Source: DATCBF01 sp964401995 (GTDB lineage Bacteria; Actinomycetota; Thermoleophilia; Solirubrobacterales; 70-9). Taken from it: a stretch of DNA of 64,000 nt. Where the stretch lies: positions 1 to 64,000 of the forward strand of contig CAYOAP010000001.1 of the NCBI GenBank assembly GCA_964401995.1, in the 5' to 3' direction. The position numbers were made by a program, and so were the translations under genes. Shown in pieces: positions 25,603 to 33,987 of this stretch; within the stretch, counting starts at the first letter, position 1; each line of letters starts with the position of its first letter. The notes beneath the pieces were generated by a model. It was not told the DNA's origin. It ran no database searches and was given only the letters and a program-made list of their open reading frames with translations.

Positions 25603-25938
25603 GTGGCCGTGGCCCACAGCGACAAGGAGATCGACGACGCGATCGAGCGGATGCTGGAGGCCGGGCGCTTCGCCGAGGCCGAGCGGCTCGTTGCCCGCGC
25701 CGCGCCGCAGCTGCAGCGGGTGCTGGTCGCCGCCCTGGCCGAGGGGGGCTGGTTCGGCGAGTCCCACGACGCCGAGGCGCTGAAAGCCGCCACCGCGCCC
25801 GACCCCGACGAGCGGATCGCCGCGGTCCGGGCGATCCTCGCCGAGGAGGCGAGGATGGGGATGATGGTTGGCGTCGCGGTTGGTTGGGTACTGCGGGAAG
25901 AGCTAGCGGACAAGACAGAGATCGAGGGAGGCAACTGA
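25603..25938 (+). CDS. Hypothetical helical protein, 111 residues
   Basis: A soluble, alanine- and glutamate-rich protein starting MAVAHSDKEIDDAIERMLEA, predicted to be almost all helix, with an amphipathic repeat pattern. It starts 3 bases after the rhomboid-like gene and ends just before the UPF0173 gene, so the three probably form one operon. I do not recognise a family. Confidence 0.6.
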   Translation: MAVAHSDKEIDDAIERMLEAGRFAEAERLVARAAPQLQRVLVAALAEGGWFGESHDAEALKAATAPDPDERIAAVRAILAEEARMGMMVGVAVGWVLREELADKTEIEGGN

Positions 25939-25940
25939 AG

Positions 25941-26654
25941 ATGGAGATTCGATTCCACGGGCACTCGTGCTTCGAGCTGAGCGAGGGGGACACCCGCATC
26001 TTGGTCGACCCGTTCCTCAAGCCCAACAACCCGAGCGCTATCGCCAGCGCCGACGAGGTCGATCCGACCCACATCGCGATCAGCCACGGCCACGCCGACC
26101 ACATGGCCGACGCGATCGCCGTCGCCGAGCGCACCGGCGCCCACTGCGTGGCGATCGTCGAGCTCGCCAACTGGCTCGAAGCCCACGGCGCCAAGCAGGT
26201 CAGCGACCCCAATCTCGGCGGCACGGTCCGCTTCGAGTGGGGCTGGATCAAGCTGGTCCCGGCCTGGCACACGAGCACGCTCCCCGGCTCCGAAGAGCAG
26301 CCCTACAGCGCCGAGCACGGGATCTCGCTCGGCACCGCGGCCGGCCTGCTGATCAACATCGGCGGCGTCACCGTCTACCACTGCGGCGACACCTGCCTCT
26401 TCGGCGACATGAAGCTGATCGCCGAACGCAACCCAGCTGACATCGCCCTGATCCCGATCGGCGGCCACTACACGATGGATCGCCACGACGCCGTGGTCGC
26501 AGCCGAGCTGATCGGCGCCGGGACCGTGATCCCGATGCACTACGACACCTTCCCGCCGATCGCGACCGACGCCGGCGCCTTCAAGGCCGAGGTCGAGTCG
26601 AAAACCTCCTCCCAGGTAGTGGTGCTGGCGCCGGGGGAGACGCACTCGGCCTAA
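25941..26654 (+). CDS. UPF0173-type metal-dependent hydrolase (metallo-beta-lactamase fold)
   Basis: This 237-residue protein begins MEIRFHGHSCFELSEGDTRI and carries ISHGHADHMADAIAV (the HxHxDH metal motif), VYHCGDTCLFGDMK and HYDTFPPIATD near the C-terminus, all typical of the UPF0173 branch. The substrate of the family is unknown. ATG 25941 lies 2 bases after the previous stop and gives the normal N-terminus. Confidence 0.9.
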   Translation: MEIRFHGHSCFELSEGDTRILVDPFLKPNNPSAIASADEVDPTHIAISHGHADHMADAIAVAERTGAHCVAIVELANWLEAHGAKQVSDPNLGGTVRFEWGWIKLVPAWHTSTLPGSEEQPYSAEHGISLGTAAGLLINIGGVTVYHCGDTCLFGDMKLIAERNPADIALIPIGGHYTMDRHDAVVAAELIGAGTVIPMHYDTFPPIATDAGAFKAEVESKTSSQVVVLAPGETHSA

Positions 26655-26658
26655 AAAG

Positions 26659-26676
26659 ACTGGCTGACTGGCCAGT
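26659..26676. promoter_or_regulatory. Candidate operator in the R2lox promoter
   Basis: ACTGGCTGACTGGCCAGT has 6-base inverted arms (ACTGGC/GCCAGT) and ends 8 bases before TAACCT (26685-26690), a plausible -10 box. The site would cover the -35 region, as expected for a repressor operator. Confidence 0.35.
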
Positions 26677-26730
26677 TTGGCTGGTAACCTCGGCGCAACC
26701 GTCGCAGCCAAGGTGAGGAGAGAGCAGCAG

Positions 26731-27654
26731 ATGGATACGACAGAGGCATCCGGAACCCAGTCGAGGACCGAGCGGGCCGATTTCCAGGAGACCGCCGATC
26801 CGGCCCTGATGGAGGCCGCCGATCGCACCGCCGACGTCAAGCTGCTCACCTACAAGGAGCTCTACCTGCTCTGGGAGCGCCAGCAGTGGCAGACCCAGGA
26901 GCTCGACTTCAGCAAAGACCGCGAGGACTGGCACGAGCGGATCAGCGAGGAGGAGCGGTTCCAGCGCATGTACGGGCTCTCCTCCTTCTTCATCGGCGAG
27001 CAGAAGGTCGCTGAGGAGCTGGGGCCGATCATGCGCGCCGCCCAGACCGAGGATCAGAAAATCTTCCTCTGCACCCAGATCGCCGACGAGGCCCGCCACG
27101 TCCGCTTCTTCGAGCGCTTCTACGAGGAGGTCGGGGTGCTGGAGGCCGACGGCCTGACCGAGATGCTGGCCGAGACCTCAGAGCACCTGAACGAGAACTT
27201 CACCCGGCTCTTCGACGAAATGCTGAAGAAGCGGACCGACCGCCTCTCCGCCGAACCGGAGGACACCGAGGCGCTGGTCGAGGCGATCACGCTCTACCAC
27301 ATGGTGATCGAGGGGATGTTGGCCTTGACCGGGCAGCACTTCATCATGGACTTCAACGAACGCGAGGGGACGCTGCCGACCTTCATCGAGGGCTTTCAGA
27401 ACGTCGCTCGCGACGAGCATCGCCACGTCGCCTTCGGCTCCGTCTTCCTGCGCGAGAAGGCGCGTGAGGACGAGCGCTACAAGCAGGCGATCCAGCGCAC
27501 CCTGGAAGAGTCGCTGCCGGTGGCCGACGGCGTGCTCTCACCGCCCTGGGCAAGCGAAGACGACTGGGAGCTGTTCGGCTACTCGCTCGAGGACACCCGC
27601 AAATTCGCCGGCACCTGCCTGATGCGGCGCCTGAAAGTCATCGGCCTGCAGTAG
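26731..27654 (+). CDS. R2-like ligand-binding oxidase (R2lox)
   Basis: This 307-residue ferritin-like protein has the metal-ligand pattern E90, E120-x-x-H123 (ADEARH), E194 and E229-x-x-H232 (DEHRH). V93 (three after E90) and Y189 (five before E194) sit at the positions that form the Val-Tyr crosslink in known R2lox enzymes, which separates it from ribonucleotide reductase R2 subunits. No RNR large subunit is nearby. R2lox proteins bind a Mn/Fe or Fe/Fe centre and a long-chain fatty-acid-like ligand; the reaction is unknown. ATG 26731 follows a GGTGAGGAGAG ribosome-binding stretch. Confidence 0.85.
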   Translation: MDTTEASGTQSRTERADFQETADPALMEAADRTADVKLLTYKELYLLWERQQWQTQELDFSKDREDWHERISEEERFQRMYGLSSFFIGEQKVAEELGPIMRAAQTEDQKIFLCTQIADEARHVRFFERFYEEVGVLEADGLTEMLAETSEHLNENFTRLFDEMLKKRTDRLSAEPEDTEALVEAITLYHMVIEGMLALTGQHFIMDFNEREGTLPTFIEGFQNVARDEHRHVAFGSVFLREKAREDERYKQAIQRTLEESLPVADGVLSPPWASEDDWELFGYSLEDTRKFAGTCLMRRLKVIGLQ

Positions 27655-27673
27655 CCGGGCCGCTGGCTTGGAT

Positions 27674-29266
27674 TCAGGGTTCTGAAGCTTCGCCTGGGGC
27701 CTGCGCCGAGCCTGTTTCGGCGCCTGTGCCCGCGCCCGCAGCGCTTTCGCCTTCAGAGGCCGGCGGCGGAGGCGGCGGAGGGCTTTCAGCCGGTGGCGCG
27801 CTCGGCGGCGGAGTGCTGGCCGGCGGCGGAGGCGGTGTGCTGCCGCCGACGGTGACGACCACGGTGCCGCCAGAGGAGGTTGTGGGGGCGCCCGGCGTCG
27901 GTGAGGCGGCGGTCACGCCGGCGCCGTCCGTTTTGGCGACACCGTTGCTGGTCAAGTTGGACTGGCCGGCGGCTTCGTCGCCGGTTGCAATGGCCGGGGC
28001 TGCTGGCGCGGGCTCGGCTGCGGCCGGCTGCTCGGCGGGAGCTGCCGCCGGCTCGGCGACGGGCGGCGCCTGTGTCTGGGCCGCGGGCGGCGCCGCTATC
28101 TGCGCCTGGGCGAGAGCTGGTTTCCGCGCCGGCTTGTGGGCGAGCACGCGCGAGACAGAGGCAGCGCGGTGGGACGGCGCCGGTTCAGTCTGCTGCTTGA
28201 CCTCGACCGCGGCCCCGGCCGTGAGCACCGCCGCGGTGACGACGCCGGCGACGGCCTTGGTCCCGATCGCCCCGCCGATCGCCCCGATGCCGCTGGCGGC
28301 GCTGCTGCCGCTGAGCGCGGCGCCGACGCTGCCGCCGACCGAGCCGACGGCGCCTGCCCCGGCGCCTGTCGCGCTGGCGCCTGCGCCAGCTGCGCCTGCG
28401 CCGCCGGTGCCGAAGCCGAGCTTGGAGGCGATGAAGCCCTTCAGCGCCAGCAGCGGCGCCACCGGGAAGAGGGCGGCCAGGACCTTGTCGTTGGAGCGGA
28501 CCTGGGAGCGGAAGTCGGAGCATTCCTCGCAGTCGCGGACGTGGCGGCGGACCGGGGCGGAGACCTTGCGCAGCCCCTCCGACGCTTCGGCCAGCTCGAG
28601 CCGGACCTCGCCGCAGGTGAGCTGGCGGGCCTGGCTTGCCTCGGCCAGCGAGATCCGCGCCCTGACCAGCAGCGACTTGACCGACGGCACGCTGGTGTCC
28701 ATCGCCTGGGCGATCTCCTCATAAGAGAGGGCGTCGATCTCACGCAGCAAGAGGGCTGAGCGCTGGGTCTCGGGAAGCTTGCTGACGTCGGTCAGCAGCT
28801 GGCGGAACTCCTCGCGGTTATGGACCTTCTCGGCGGTTGAGGAGGCCTCGACCGCGGGCACCATGTCCATCGATTCCTGGGCGTCGGCGGTCGGTTTGCG
28901 CAGGTAGTTGAGGCAGCGGTTGCGGGCGATCCGGTAGAGCCATGGGCGCAGGTTGATCTCGCGCTCGTCGGCCAGCATCGCCCGGTAGGCATTGACGAAG
29001 ACCTCCTGGAGGACGTCTTCGGCATCCTCGGTCGATCCCAGCATCTGACGGCAGAAGCCGAGCAGCCGGCCCTGGTAGCGGTCGACGATCATCTCGAAGG
29101 CGCCGGAGTTGCCGCAGCGGGCCAAAGCGATGAGGCGATCGTCGCCCTGCAGTTTGAGCAGAGGAGAGCGCCGGGCTAGCAGTCCGCGCTGACTGGCGTG
29201 CGTTAGTGCTGAAGCCTCCAAGCTATATCTCTCCAGGGAAGGCGTGGGTCTTATCGATACAGACAC
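27674..29266 (-). CDS. ECF sigma factor fused to anti-sigma-like zinc finger, membrane and Pro-rich segments
   Basis: The 530-residue protein starts with region 2 (about 45-115: FCRQMLGSTEDAEDVLQEVF) and region 4 (about 155-210: LPETQRSALLLREIDALSYE, EEIAQAMDTSVPSVKSLLVR). A zinc-finger anti-sigma motif follows (LTCGEVRLELAEA, then RRHVRDCEECSDF with the HxxxCxxC pattern). Next are hydrophobic and Gly/Ala-rich segments (VLAALFPVAPLLALKGFIA; AVAGVVTAAVLTAGAAV) and about 190 residues of Pro/Ala/Glu-rich tail. This looks like a sigma factor, its inhibitor and an external sensor in one chain. GTG 29266 is the likely start; the N-terminal 40 residues are uncertain. Confidence 0.85.
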   Translation of the reverse strand: MSVSIRPTPSLERYSLEASALTHASQRGLLARRSPLLKLQGDDRLIALARCGNSGAFEMIVDRYQGRLLGFCRQMLGSTEDAEDVLQEVFVNAYRAMLADEREINLRPWLYRIARNRCLNYLRKPTADAQESMDMVPAVEASSTAEKVHNREEFRQLLTDVSKLPETQRSALLLREIDALSYEEIAQAMDTSVPSVKSLLVRARISLAEASQARQLTCGEVRLELAEASEGLRKVSAPVRRHVRDCEECSDFRSQVRSNDKVLAALFPVAPLLALKGFIASKLGFGTGGAGAAGAGASATGAGAGAVGSVGGSVGAALSGSSAASGIGAIGGAIGTKAVAGVVTAAVLTAGAAVEVKQQTEPAPSHRAASVSRVLAHKPARKPALAQAQIAAPPAAQTQAPPVAEPAAAPAEQPAAAEPAPAAPAIATGDEAAGQSNLTSNGVAKTDGAGVTAASPTPGAPTTSSGGTVVVTVGGSTPPPPPASTPPPSAPPAESPPPPPPPASEGESAAGAGTGAETGSAQAPGEASEP

Positions 29267-29347
29267 CGTACCAGCGGGATAGTTGCGGTTGCCACCATTT
29301 TTATGCGCCTTTTAGGCCACGCCCAAAGCCCGGGTACCATCTCCGCT

Positions 29348-29433
29348 GCCCGGGTGGCGAAACTGGCAAAAGCGGCGCCCTTAAAAGGCGCTGCCCCTTC
29401 GGGGGCTTGCGGGTTCGAGTCCCGCCCCGGGCA
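29348..29433 (+). tRNA. tRNA-Leu (anticodon TAA)
   Basis: The 86-base class II tRNA has acceptor GCCCGGG pairing with CCCGGGC, anticodon stem GCGCC/GGCGC around loop CTTAAAA (TAA), a long variable arm (TGCCCCTTCGGGGGCTT region) and T loop TTCGAGT. The discriminator is A. CCA is not encoded. Confidence 0.95.
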
Positions 29434-29452
29434 CTATCGAGCGGCGCTCCGC

Positions 29453-29458
29453 TAGGCT
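29453..29458 (+). promoter_or_regulatory. Candidate -10 box (TPP enzyme gene)
   Basis: TAGGCT lies 8 bases before ATG 29467 and just after tRNA-Leu, which supports this start over the long upstream frame that runs through the tRNA. Confidence 0.45.
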
Positions 29459-29466
29459 CGCGTCCA

Positions 29467-31086
29467 ATGGTCCACGGGGGGCGATTAGTGGCGAAGACCC
29501 TGGGCTCACGCGGAGTGAGCCATCTCTTCACGCTCTCGGGCGGCCATCTCTTCTCCATCTATGACGGCTGCCGCGAGGAGGAGATCGAGATCGTCGATGT
29601 CCGCCACGAGCAGTCGGCGGTTTTCGCCGCGGAGGGATACGCGAAGGCGACGCGCCGGCTCGGGGTCGCTGCCCTGACCGCCGGCCCGGGAGTGACCAAT
29701 GGCGTCAGCGCGATCGCCAGCGCCCGCGCCAACGGCTCGCCGATCGCCGTCCTCGGCGGCAGGGCGCCGGAGCTGCGCTGGGGCTCGGGGTCGCTGCAGG
29801 AGATCGACCACCTGCCGTTCATCTCGCCGCTGGTCAAGTCGGCGGCGACGGTCAAGGATCCCGAGGAGATCGCGGCGATGACCGCGGCGGCGCTCGACCT
29901 GGCGATCGCCGAACCGGGCGGGCCGACCTTTGTCGACTACCCGCTCGACGTCGTCTTCACCGAGGCCGAACTGCACATACCCGCCTTGCCGCCACCGCCA
30001 GTCGAGCCTCCCGCCGTCGGCGTCGAGGAGGCAGCCTCGCTCCTGGCCGCGGCGGAGCGGCCGGTGATCATGGCCGGCAGCGGCGTCTACTGGGCTCACG
30101 GCGAGGAAGACCTCACCTACCTGGCGGAGGTTCTCGGCAGCCCGGTCTTCCTCAACGGCCTCGGCCGCGGCTGCATGCCGGCCGATCACGAGCTTGTCCT
30201 CAGCCGCGCCCGCGGCGTCGGGTTGAAGGGCGCCGACGTGGCGCTTGTCGTCGGCGTGCCGATGGACTTCCGCCTCGGCTTCGGCGCCAGCTTCGGCGAG
30301 AACACCAAGATCATCCGCCTCGACACGATGCCGAACGAGCTGACTGCGAACCGCGCCCCGTATCTGGACCTGGTTGGCGAGGTCGCCGTCACCCTGGCCG
30401 CGATGCGCGACTCGGCGCTGACCCTCAACGGCGAGCCGCACACCGACGAGTGGGTGGCGGAACTGCGCGAGGTCGAGCAGGAGAAGCGGCTGGCCGAGCA
30501 GGCGGAACTGCACGATTCGCGCTCGCCGCTGCACCCAGTCCGCATATACAAGGAGCTGGGCGACGTGCTCGAGCGCGACGCGATCGTGATCGGCGACGGC
30601 GGCGACTTCGTCTCCTACGCCGGCCGTTTCATCGACACCTACGAGCCCGGCTGCTGGATGGACCCGGGGCCGTTCGGTTGTCTCGGCGCCGGCCCGGGCC
30701 AGGCGATCGGCGCCAAGTTCGCCCATCCGGACCGGCAGGTCTGCCTGTTGCTCGGCGACGGCGCCTTTGGCTTCGCTGGAATGGAGTTCGACACAATGGC
30801 GCGTCACGGGCTCAACGTCGTCGGCGTGATGGGCAACAACGGGATCTGGGCGCTCGAGCATCACCCGATGAAATTCCTCTACGGCTACTCGGTCGCGGCG
30901 GAGCTGCGGCCCGAGACGCGCTACGACGAGATGGTCGAATCGCTGGGCTGCGAAGGCATCCTCGTGCGTCGCCCGGAGGAGCTGCGGCCGGCCCTGGAGA
31001 GAGCCTTCGAGTCGCCACGGCCGACGCTCGTCAACGTCCTGACCGACCCCGAGGTCGTTTACCCCCGCAAGTCAAATTTGGCTTAG
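29467..31086 (+). CDS. Thiamine-diphosphate-dependent enzyme, acetolactate synthase-like
   Basis: This 539-residue protein has the three domains of the acetolactate synthase/oxalyl-CoA decarboxylase group: an N-terminal pyrimidine-binding domain with catalytic Glu (VRHEQSAVFAAEGYA), a central domain (MAGSGVYWAHGEED), and a C-terminal diphosphate-binding domain (GDGAFGFAGMEFDTMARHG, then MGNNGIW). It carries no FAD-binding assignment I can make. It stands alone, without ilvN or ilvC, so branched-chain amino acid synthesis is not the obvious role. It could be an oxalyl-CoA or 2-hydroxyacyl-CoA lyase. Confidence 0.8.
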   Translation: MVHGGRLVAKTLGSRGVSHLFTLSGGHLFSIYDGCREEEIEIVDVRHEQSAVFAAEGYAKATRRLGVAALTAGPGVTNGVSAIASARANGSPIAVLGGRAPELRWGSGSLQEIDHLPFISPLVKSAATVKDPEEIAAMTAAALDLAIAEPGGPTFVDYPLDVVFTEAELHIPALPPPPVEPPAVGVEEAASLLAAAERPVIMAGSGVYWAHGEEDLTYLAEVLGSPVFLNGLGRGCMPADHELVLSRARGVGLKGADVALVVGVPMDFRLGFGASFGENTKIIRLDTMPNELTANRAPYLDLVGEVAVTLAAMRDSALTLNGEPHTDEWVAELREVEQEKRLAEQAELHDSRSPLHPVRIYKELGDVLERDAIVIGDGGDFVSYAGRFIDTYEPGCWMDPGPFGCLGAGPGQAIGAKFAHPDRQVCLLLGDGAFGFAGMEFDTMARHGLNVVGVMGNNGIWALEHHPMKFLYGYSVAAELRPETRYDEMVESLGCEGILVRRPEELRPALERAFESPRPTLVNVLTDPEVVYPRKSNLA

Positions 31087-31513
31087 TAAAAGGGATTTCC
31101 GCGAGCGAAAGGGCGTCTGGCTCGGCCTTCTCGCGAGGGACCCCGAACACAAGAATCGGCCGCCATCGCTGGCGGCCGATTCGAGTTGGTCCCTCAGGAC
31201 GGGCAGGGGTACGTCTTCAGGGACCTTGTGTATTCGGTGGGTCCAAGCGGCGGGAGGCGCCATGATGCGGCAATCGCCTGAACCCTGTTCCGAGTCCGCA
31301 GTAGGGACTTGTCCCCACCTCTTTCCCGGTGCAACCGATTATCTGCCCGACTATCCGATTCGTCTAGGTAGCCGGGGGGGCACTGCAGATAACTAGGTAG
31401 ACCCAGCCTACCAAGTTTTATGGGTTCGATGGGGGCCTTGACCCATCTGGAGTGCCGCGGTATAGCCCACTGTCCATGCGGTCCCGAGGGGTTTTCACGC
31501 ACGGAGAACGCAA
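31087..31513 (+). other. 427-base intergenic region with hairpins and no gene
   Basis: No credible coding frame is seen. Base composition is visibly lower in GC than the neighbours. It holds the strong hairpin at 31153-31182, an 8-base inverted repeat (TTATCTGC at 31339-31346 and GCAGATAA at 31385-31392), a doubled CTAGGTAG, and GGTAG/CTACC near 31396-31411. A small RNA is possible but unproven. Confidence 0.6.
31153..31182 (+). terminator. Strong hairpin after the TPP enzyme gene
   Basis: A perfect 13-base stem (GAATCGGCCGCCA with its complement) closes a TCGC tetraloop 67 bases after the stop. There is no T-run, so it may be a terminator of the T-less actinobacterial kind or an RNA-stability element. 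Confidence 0.6.
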
Positions 31514-32449
31514 TTATTCGCAAACGGGGGCCGCGGCCAGGGCGGCGCCGTACAAAATGTCGTGCTCGGAGGCCTGGATCTGGTCGAGGCCGAAGGCCCG
31601 CATCACCTCGATCAGGATCACGACCCCGGCGACGACGGTCGGGGCGCGGTCAGCGTGGAGGCCGGCGATCTTGACCCGCTCGGCCAGGGGCGCCGAGGCG
31701 AGGCGCGAGAGCATCCGCTGGATCGAGCGCAGGGAGAGGTCGTGGCCGTGGACCCGGGCCGGGTCGTAGGGCGCCAGCTCCATCTCGACTGCCGCCAGCG
31801 ACGTCGGCGTGCCGCCGACCGCGATTGCCGCCTCGGCCCGCGCCGCCGGCTGGCCGCCGACCGCCGCCTCGATCAGCCCGCGCACGTCGGTGGCCAACCC
31901 CTCCAGCTCGAGCGCGGTCGGCGGGTCGGAGGAGATGTGGCGCTCGCTATGGCGGACGACGCCGGCTTGCAGCGAGGTGTGGAATTCGATCTCGGATCCG
32001 GCGCCGACGATCAGCTCGGTCGAGCCGCCGCCGATGTCGATCACCAGGGTCGGCGCCGGGGGCGGCGTCTCGGAGGTGGCGCCGAGGTAGGTCAGCCGCG
32101 CCTCCTCCTCGCCGTCGAGCACCCGGGCGGTGAGCGCGAAGCGCTCGCGCAGCTCGGCGATGAACGCGCTGCCGTTGGAGGCGTCGCGGACGGCGCTGGT
32201 CGCGATCGCGTCGACGGTCTCGACGCCGGCCTCCTGGTAGAGGGCGACGTAATCGGCGATCGCCTCGCAGGCAGCCTCAATCGCTTCGCTCGAGAGCTGG
32301 CCCGAGAGATCGACCCCGCGGCCCAGCCGCGTCACCTGGCTGCGCCGCTCGACCTCCCGCACTCGCCCCCCGGCAACCTCGGCGATCAGCAGCCGCGACG
32401 AGTTGGTGCCGATGTCGATCACCGCAACTCTGTGAGCATCCGTTGACAT
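31514..32449 (-). CDS. Ppx/GppA family exopolyphosphatase / (p)ppGpp phosphatase
   Basis: This 311-residue ASKHA-fold protein has VAVIDIGTNSSRLLIAEV, ATSAVRDASNGSAFI, LVIDIGGGSTELIVG and the C-terminal GGTPTSLAAVE. It lacks the extra C-terminal HD domain of the long enterobacterial form, as in actinobacterial short Ppx proteins. It hydrolyses polyphosphate or pppGpp in the stringent response. ATG 32449 is chosen because TAGAGT lies 10 bases upstream on the reverse strand; the frame is open further upstream. Confidence 0.92.
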   Translation of the reverse strand: MSTDAHRVAVIDIGTNSSRLLIAEVAGGRVREVERRSQVTRLGRGVDLSGQLSSEAIEAACEAIADYVALYQEAGVETVDAIATSAVRDASNGSAFIAELRERFALTARVLDGEEEARLTYLGATSETPPPAPTLVIDIGGGSTELIVGAGSEIEFHTSLQAGVVRHSERHISSDPPTALELEGLATDVRGLIEAAVGGQPAARAEAAIAVGGTPTSLAAVEMELAPYDPARVHGHDLSLRSIQRMLSRLASAPLAERVKIAGLHADRAPTVVAGVVILIEVMRAFGLDQIQASEHDILYGAALAAAPVCE

Positions 32450-32459
32450 AAGGAGCGCC

Positions 32460-32465
32460 ACTCTA
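32460..32465 (-). promoter_or_regulatory. Candidate -10 box (Ppx/GppA gene)
   Basis: On the reverse strand TAGAGT lies 10 bases before the ATG at 32449. Confidence 0.35.
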
Positions 32466-32548
32466 GACAGACCCGCCACGCAAGGCCCCCTGCGAAGCCC
32501 AACCCCGCCTCCGCCAGCCCCTCGCCCGTTGCTAGCATGGTCAAACGC

Positions 32549-32622
<74 letters not shown>

Positions 32623-32673
32623 TGGCCTTATGGGCGACCAATCCGGGTCGCACGAAGCTGGCCTCCGACCCAA

Positions 32674-32961
32674 ATGGCAAAGACCGTTCCCGTGCAGGAG
32701 CTGCGCAACAACCTGAGCAGCTTGCTCGATGGCGTCAGCAACCGACACGATCATGTGCTGGTGACTCGGAATGGTGCTCCTGCCGCGGCCCTGGTCCCGA
32801 TCGACGAGTACGAGGCCTTGGAGGAGACCGCCGAGATTCTCTCGGATCCGGACGCCATCTCGGCACTAGAGACGGGCCTCGCCGAGATCGAGCGAGGCGA
32901 GACGGCCACCCTCGCGGAGCTTCGCAGCGAGTTGGCGGAGCGCCGACCGACGGCCAGCTGA
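32674..32961 (+). CDS. Phd/YefM family antitoxin
   Basis: This 95-residue protein begins MAKTVPVQELRNNLSSLLDG and has VTRNGAPAAALVPIDEYEAL, the standard Phd/YefM N-terminal DNA-binding fold. The acidic C-terminus would wrap the toxin. The toxin gene starts 3 bases after its stop, the usual type II arrangement, and the pair is expected to repress its own promoter. It is the first gene of the island. Confidence 0.9.
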   Translation: MAKTVPVQELRNNLSSLLDGVSNRHDHVLVTRNGAPAAALVPIDEYEALEETAEILSDPDAISALETGLAEIERGETATLAELRSELAERRPTAS

Positions 32962-32964
32962 TCG

Positions 32965-33228
32965 TTGGCTCGGCTTGTTCTCGCTCGCCGCGCCCGTCGG
33001 GAGCTACTTGAACTCAACTGGCCGCTGATTGACGCGATCGAGGACGCACTGGGCCTGCTGGAGCGCGAACCGCGAGCGGGTCATGCGCTCCGAGGCAAAC
33101 TGCGCGGGTTGTACTCATTGCGTGTTGGTTCCTACCGAATCCTTTACCAGCTGACTGATTCCGAGCAGACAGTTCGCGTCGCGGCTATTCGTCATCGAAG
33201 CATCGCCTACGGCAACGACCCACGCTAA
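32965..33228 (+). CDS. RelE/ParE family toxin
   Basis: This 87-residue basic protein has the RelE/ParE fold signatures ARRARRELLELNWPLIDAIE, LRGKLRGLYSLRVGSYRI and ILYQL, followed by VRVAAIRHRSIAYGN with a late histidine-arginine pair as in RelE-type ribonucleases. It probably cleaves mRNA on the ribosome when the antitoxin is lost. The start is TTG 32965; no ATG or GTG is better placed. Confidence 0.88.
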   Translation: MARLVLARRARRELLELNWPLIDAIEDALGLLEREPRAGHALRGKLRGLYSLRVGSYRILYQLTDSEQTVRVAAIRHRSIAYGNDPR

Positions 33229-33287
33229 CTATCAATACGGGCTGCTGATCCCTGCTTGGCGTCCGCATGCGTTGCGACGCTTGATTT

Positions 33288-33926
33288 ATGGGTGAGCAGA
33301 TGAACCCCGAAACCGCCCAAGCGATTCTTGATTGTGCAAAGGCGGACGTTGTTGCCGAGGACGACCGGATGAAGGTCCTTGATGACAAGCTCAGCACCCT
33401 CGCGACCTTTTCAGGTCTAAGTGTCTCGATCAGCGCATCGCTTGGAGCAAACGTTCTGGTCGCGCGAGAGCTAGACGTCGGTTTTACGATTGCATTGGGG
33501 GTTACGCTGACCGCAGCAGTCGTGATGCTTCTGCTCACCACTCTGACTGCCTTTCGAGGTCTACGTCCAAAGGAGTATCGGGGTCTCACCCTTGATTCAG
33601 CCAAGTCGCGAGTTACTCCGAGGCGTTTGCGGGCCGATCCCGCCGAGGCTATGGCCGTTCTTGCAGCCACTTATTACACGGACATATTGCCTGCTGCGAG
33701 GTCTGCGAATAATGTCAAGCTCGAAAAAGTCGGAGATGCATTCAGGTACGCTCGCATAGGACTTATTGGCTTGGTCGTTGCAGTTGTGCTTACCGCGACT
33801 GGGGCTGTTGTGCAGAAAGGATCGGAAAATGAGCGAGACGCAAGATCGACAGGCTGGACCGCCGGAAAAGGACGAGCGGCCTCCGGAACAGCCGCCGAGC
33901 GACCTCGATCGGCCAATCCACGGTGA
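33288..33926 (+). CDS. Three-helix membrane protein, possible defence effector
   Basis: The 212-residue protein has a soluble N-terminus (about 1-38) with helical AQAILDCAKADVVAEDDRMK, two membrane helices (about 38-58 and 64-88), a cytoplasmic loop with PRRLRADPAEAMAVLAATYY, and a third helix (about 157-175: IGLIGLVVAVVLTATGA). The layout resembles membrane effectors of nucleotide-signalling defence systems, but no cyclase is present here, so this is only a hypothesis. ATG 33300 is an alternative start. The last 98 bases overlap the next small gene in another frame. Confidence 0.6.
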   Translation: MGEQMNPETAQAILDCAKADVVAEDDRMKVLDDKLSTLATFSGLSVSISASLGANVLVARELDVGFTIALGVTLTAAVVMLLLTTLTAFRGLRPKEYRGLTLDSAKSRVTPRRLRADPAEAMAVLAATYYTDILPAARSANNVKLEKVGDAFRYARIGLIGLVVAVVLTATGAVVQKGSENERDARSTGWTAGKGRAASGTAAERPRSANPR

Positions 33927-33987
33927 TGAGACCGAGTACATCGAGAGGGGCCTGAAGGACGAGGACAAGGAGAATCGAGATGACTGA
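33829..33987 (+). CDS. Tiny acidic protein 1 with GDxTE motif
   Basis: A 52-residue polar protein starting MSETQDRQAGPPEKDERPPE and containing RPIHGDETEYIERG. It starts inside the 3' end of the membrane-protein gene after a good ribosome-binding site (AAAGGATCGGAAA before the ATG), which argues that it is translated. It overlaps the next tiny gene by 8 bases. No family recognised; it is the first of three consecutive genes with the motif. Confidence 0.55.
   Translation: MSETQDRQAGPPEKDERPPEQPPSDLDRPIHGDETEYIERGLKDEDKENRDD

Noticed and set aside
26731..27654. Class I ribonucleotide reductase small subunit
   Set aside because: There is no large subunit nearby, and the Val and Tyr positions for the R2lox crosslink are both present.
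29206..29466. N-terminal extension of the TPP enzyme frame
   Set aside because: It runs through tRNA-Leu and lacks conservation; ATG 29467 with a -10-like box gives the normal enzyme start.
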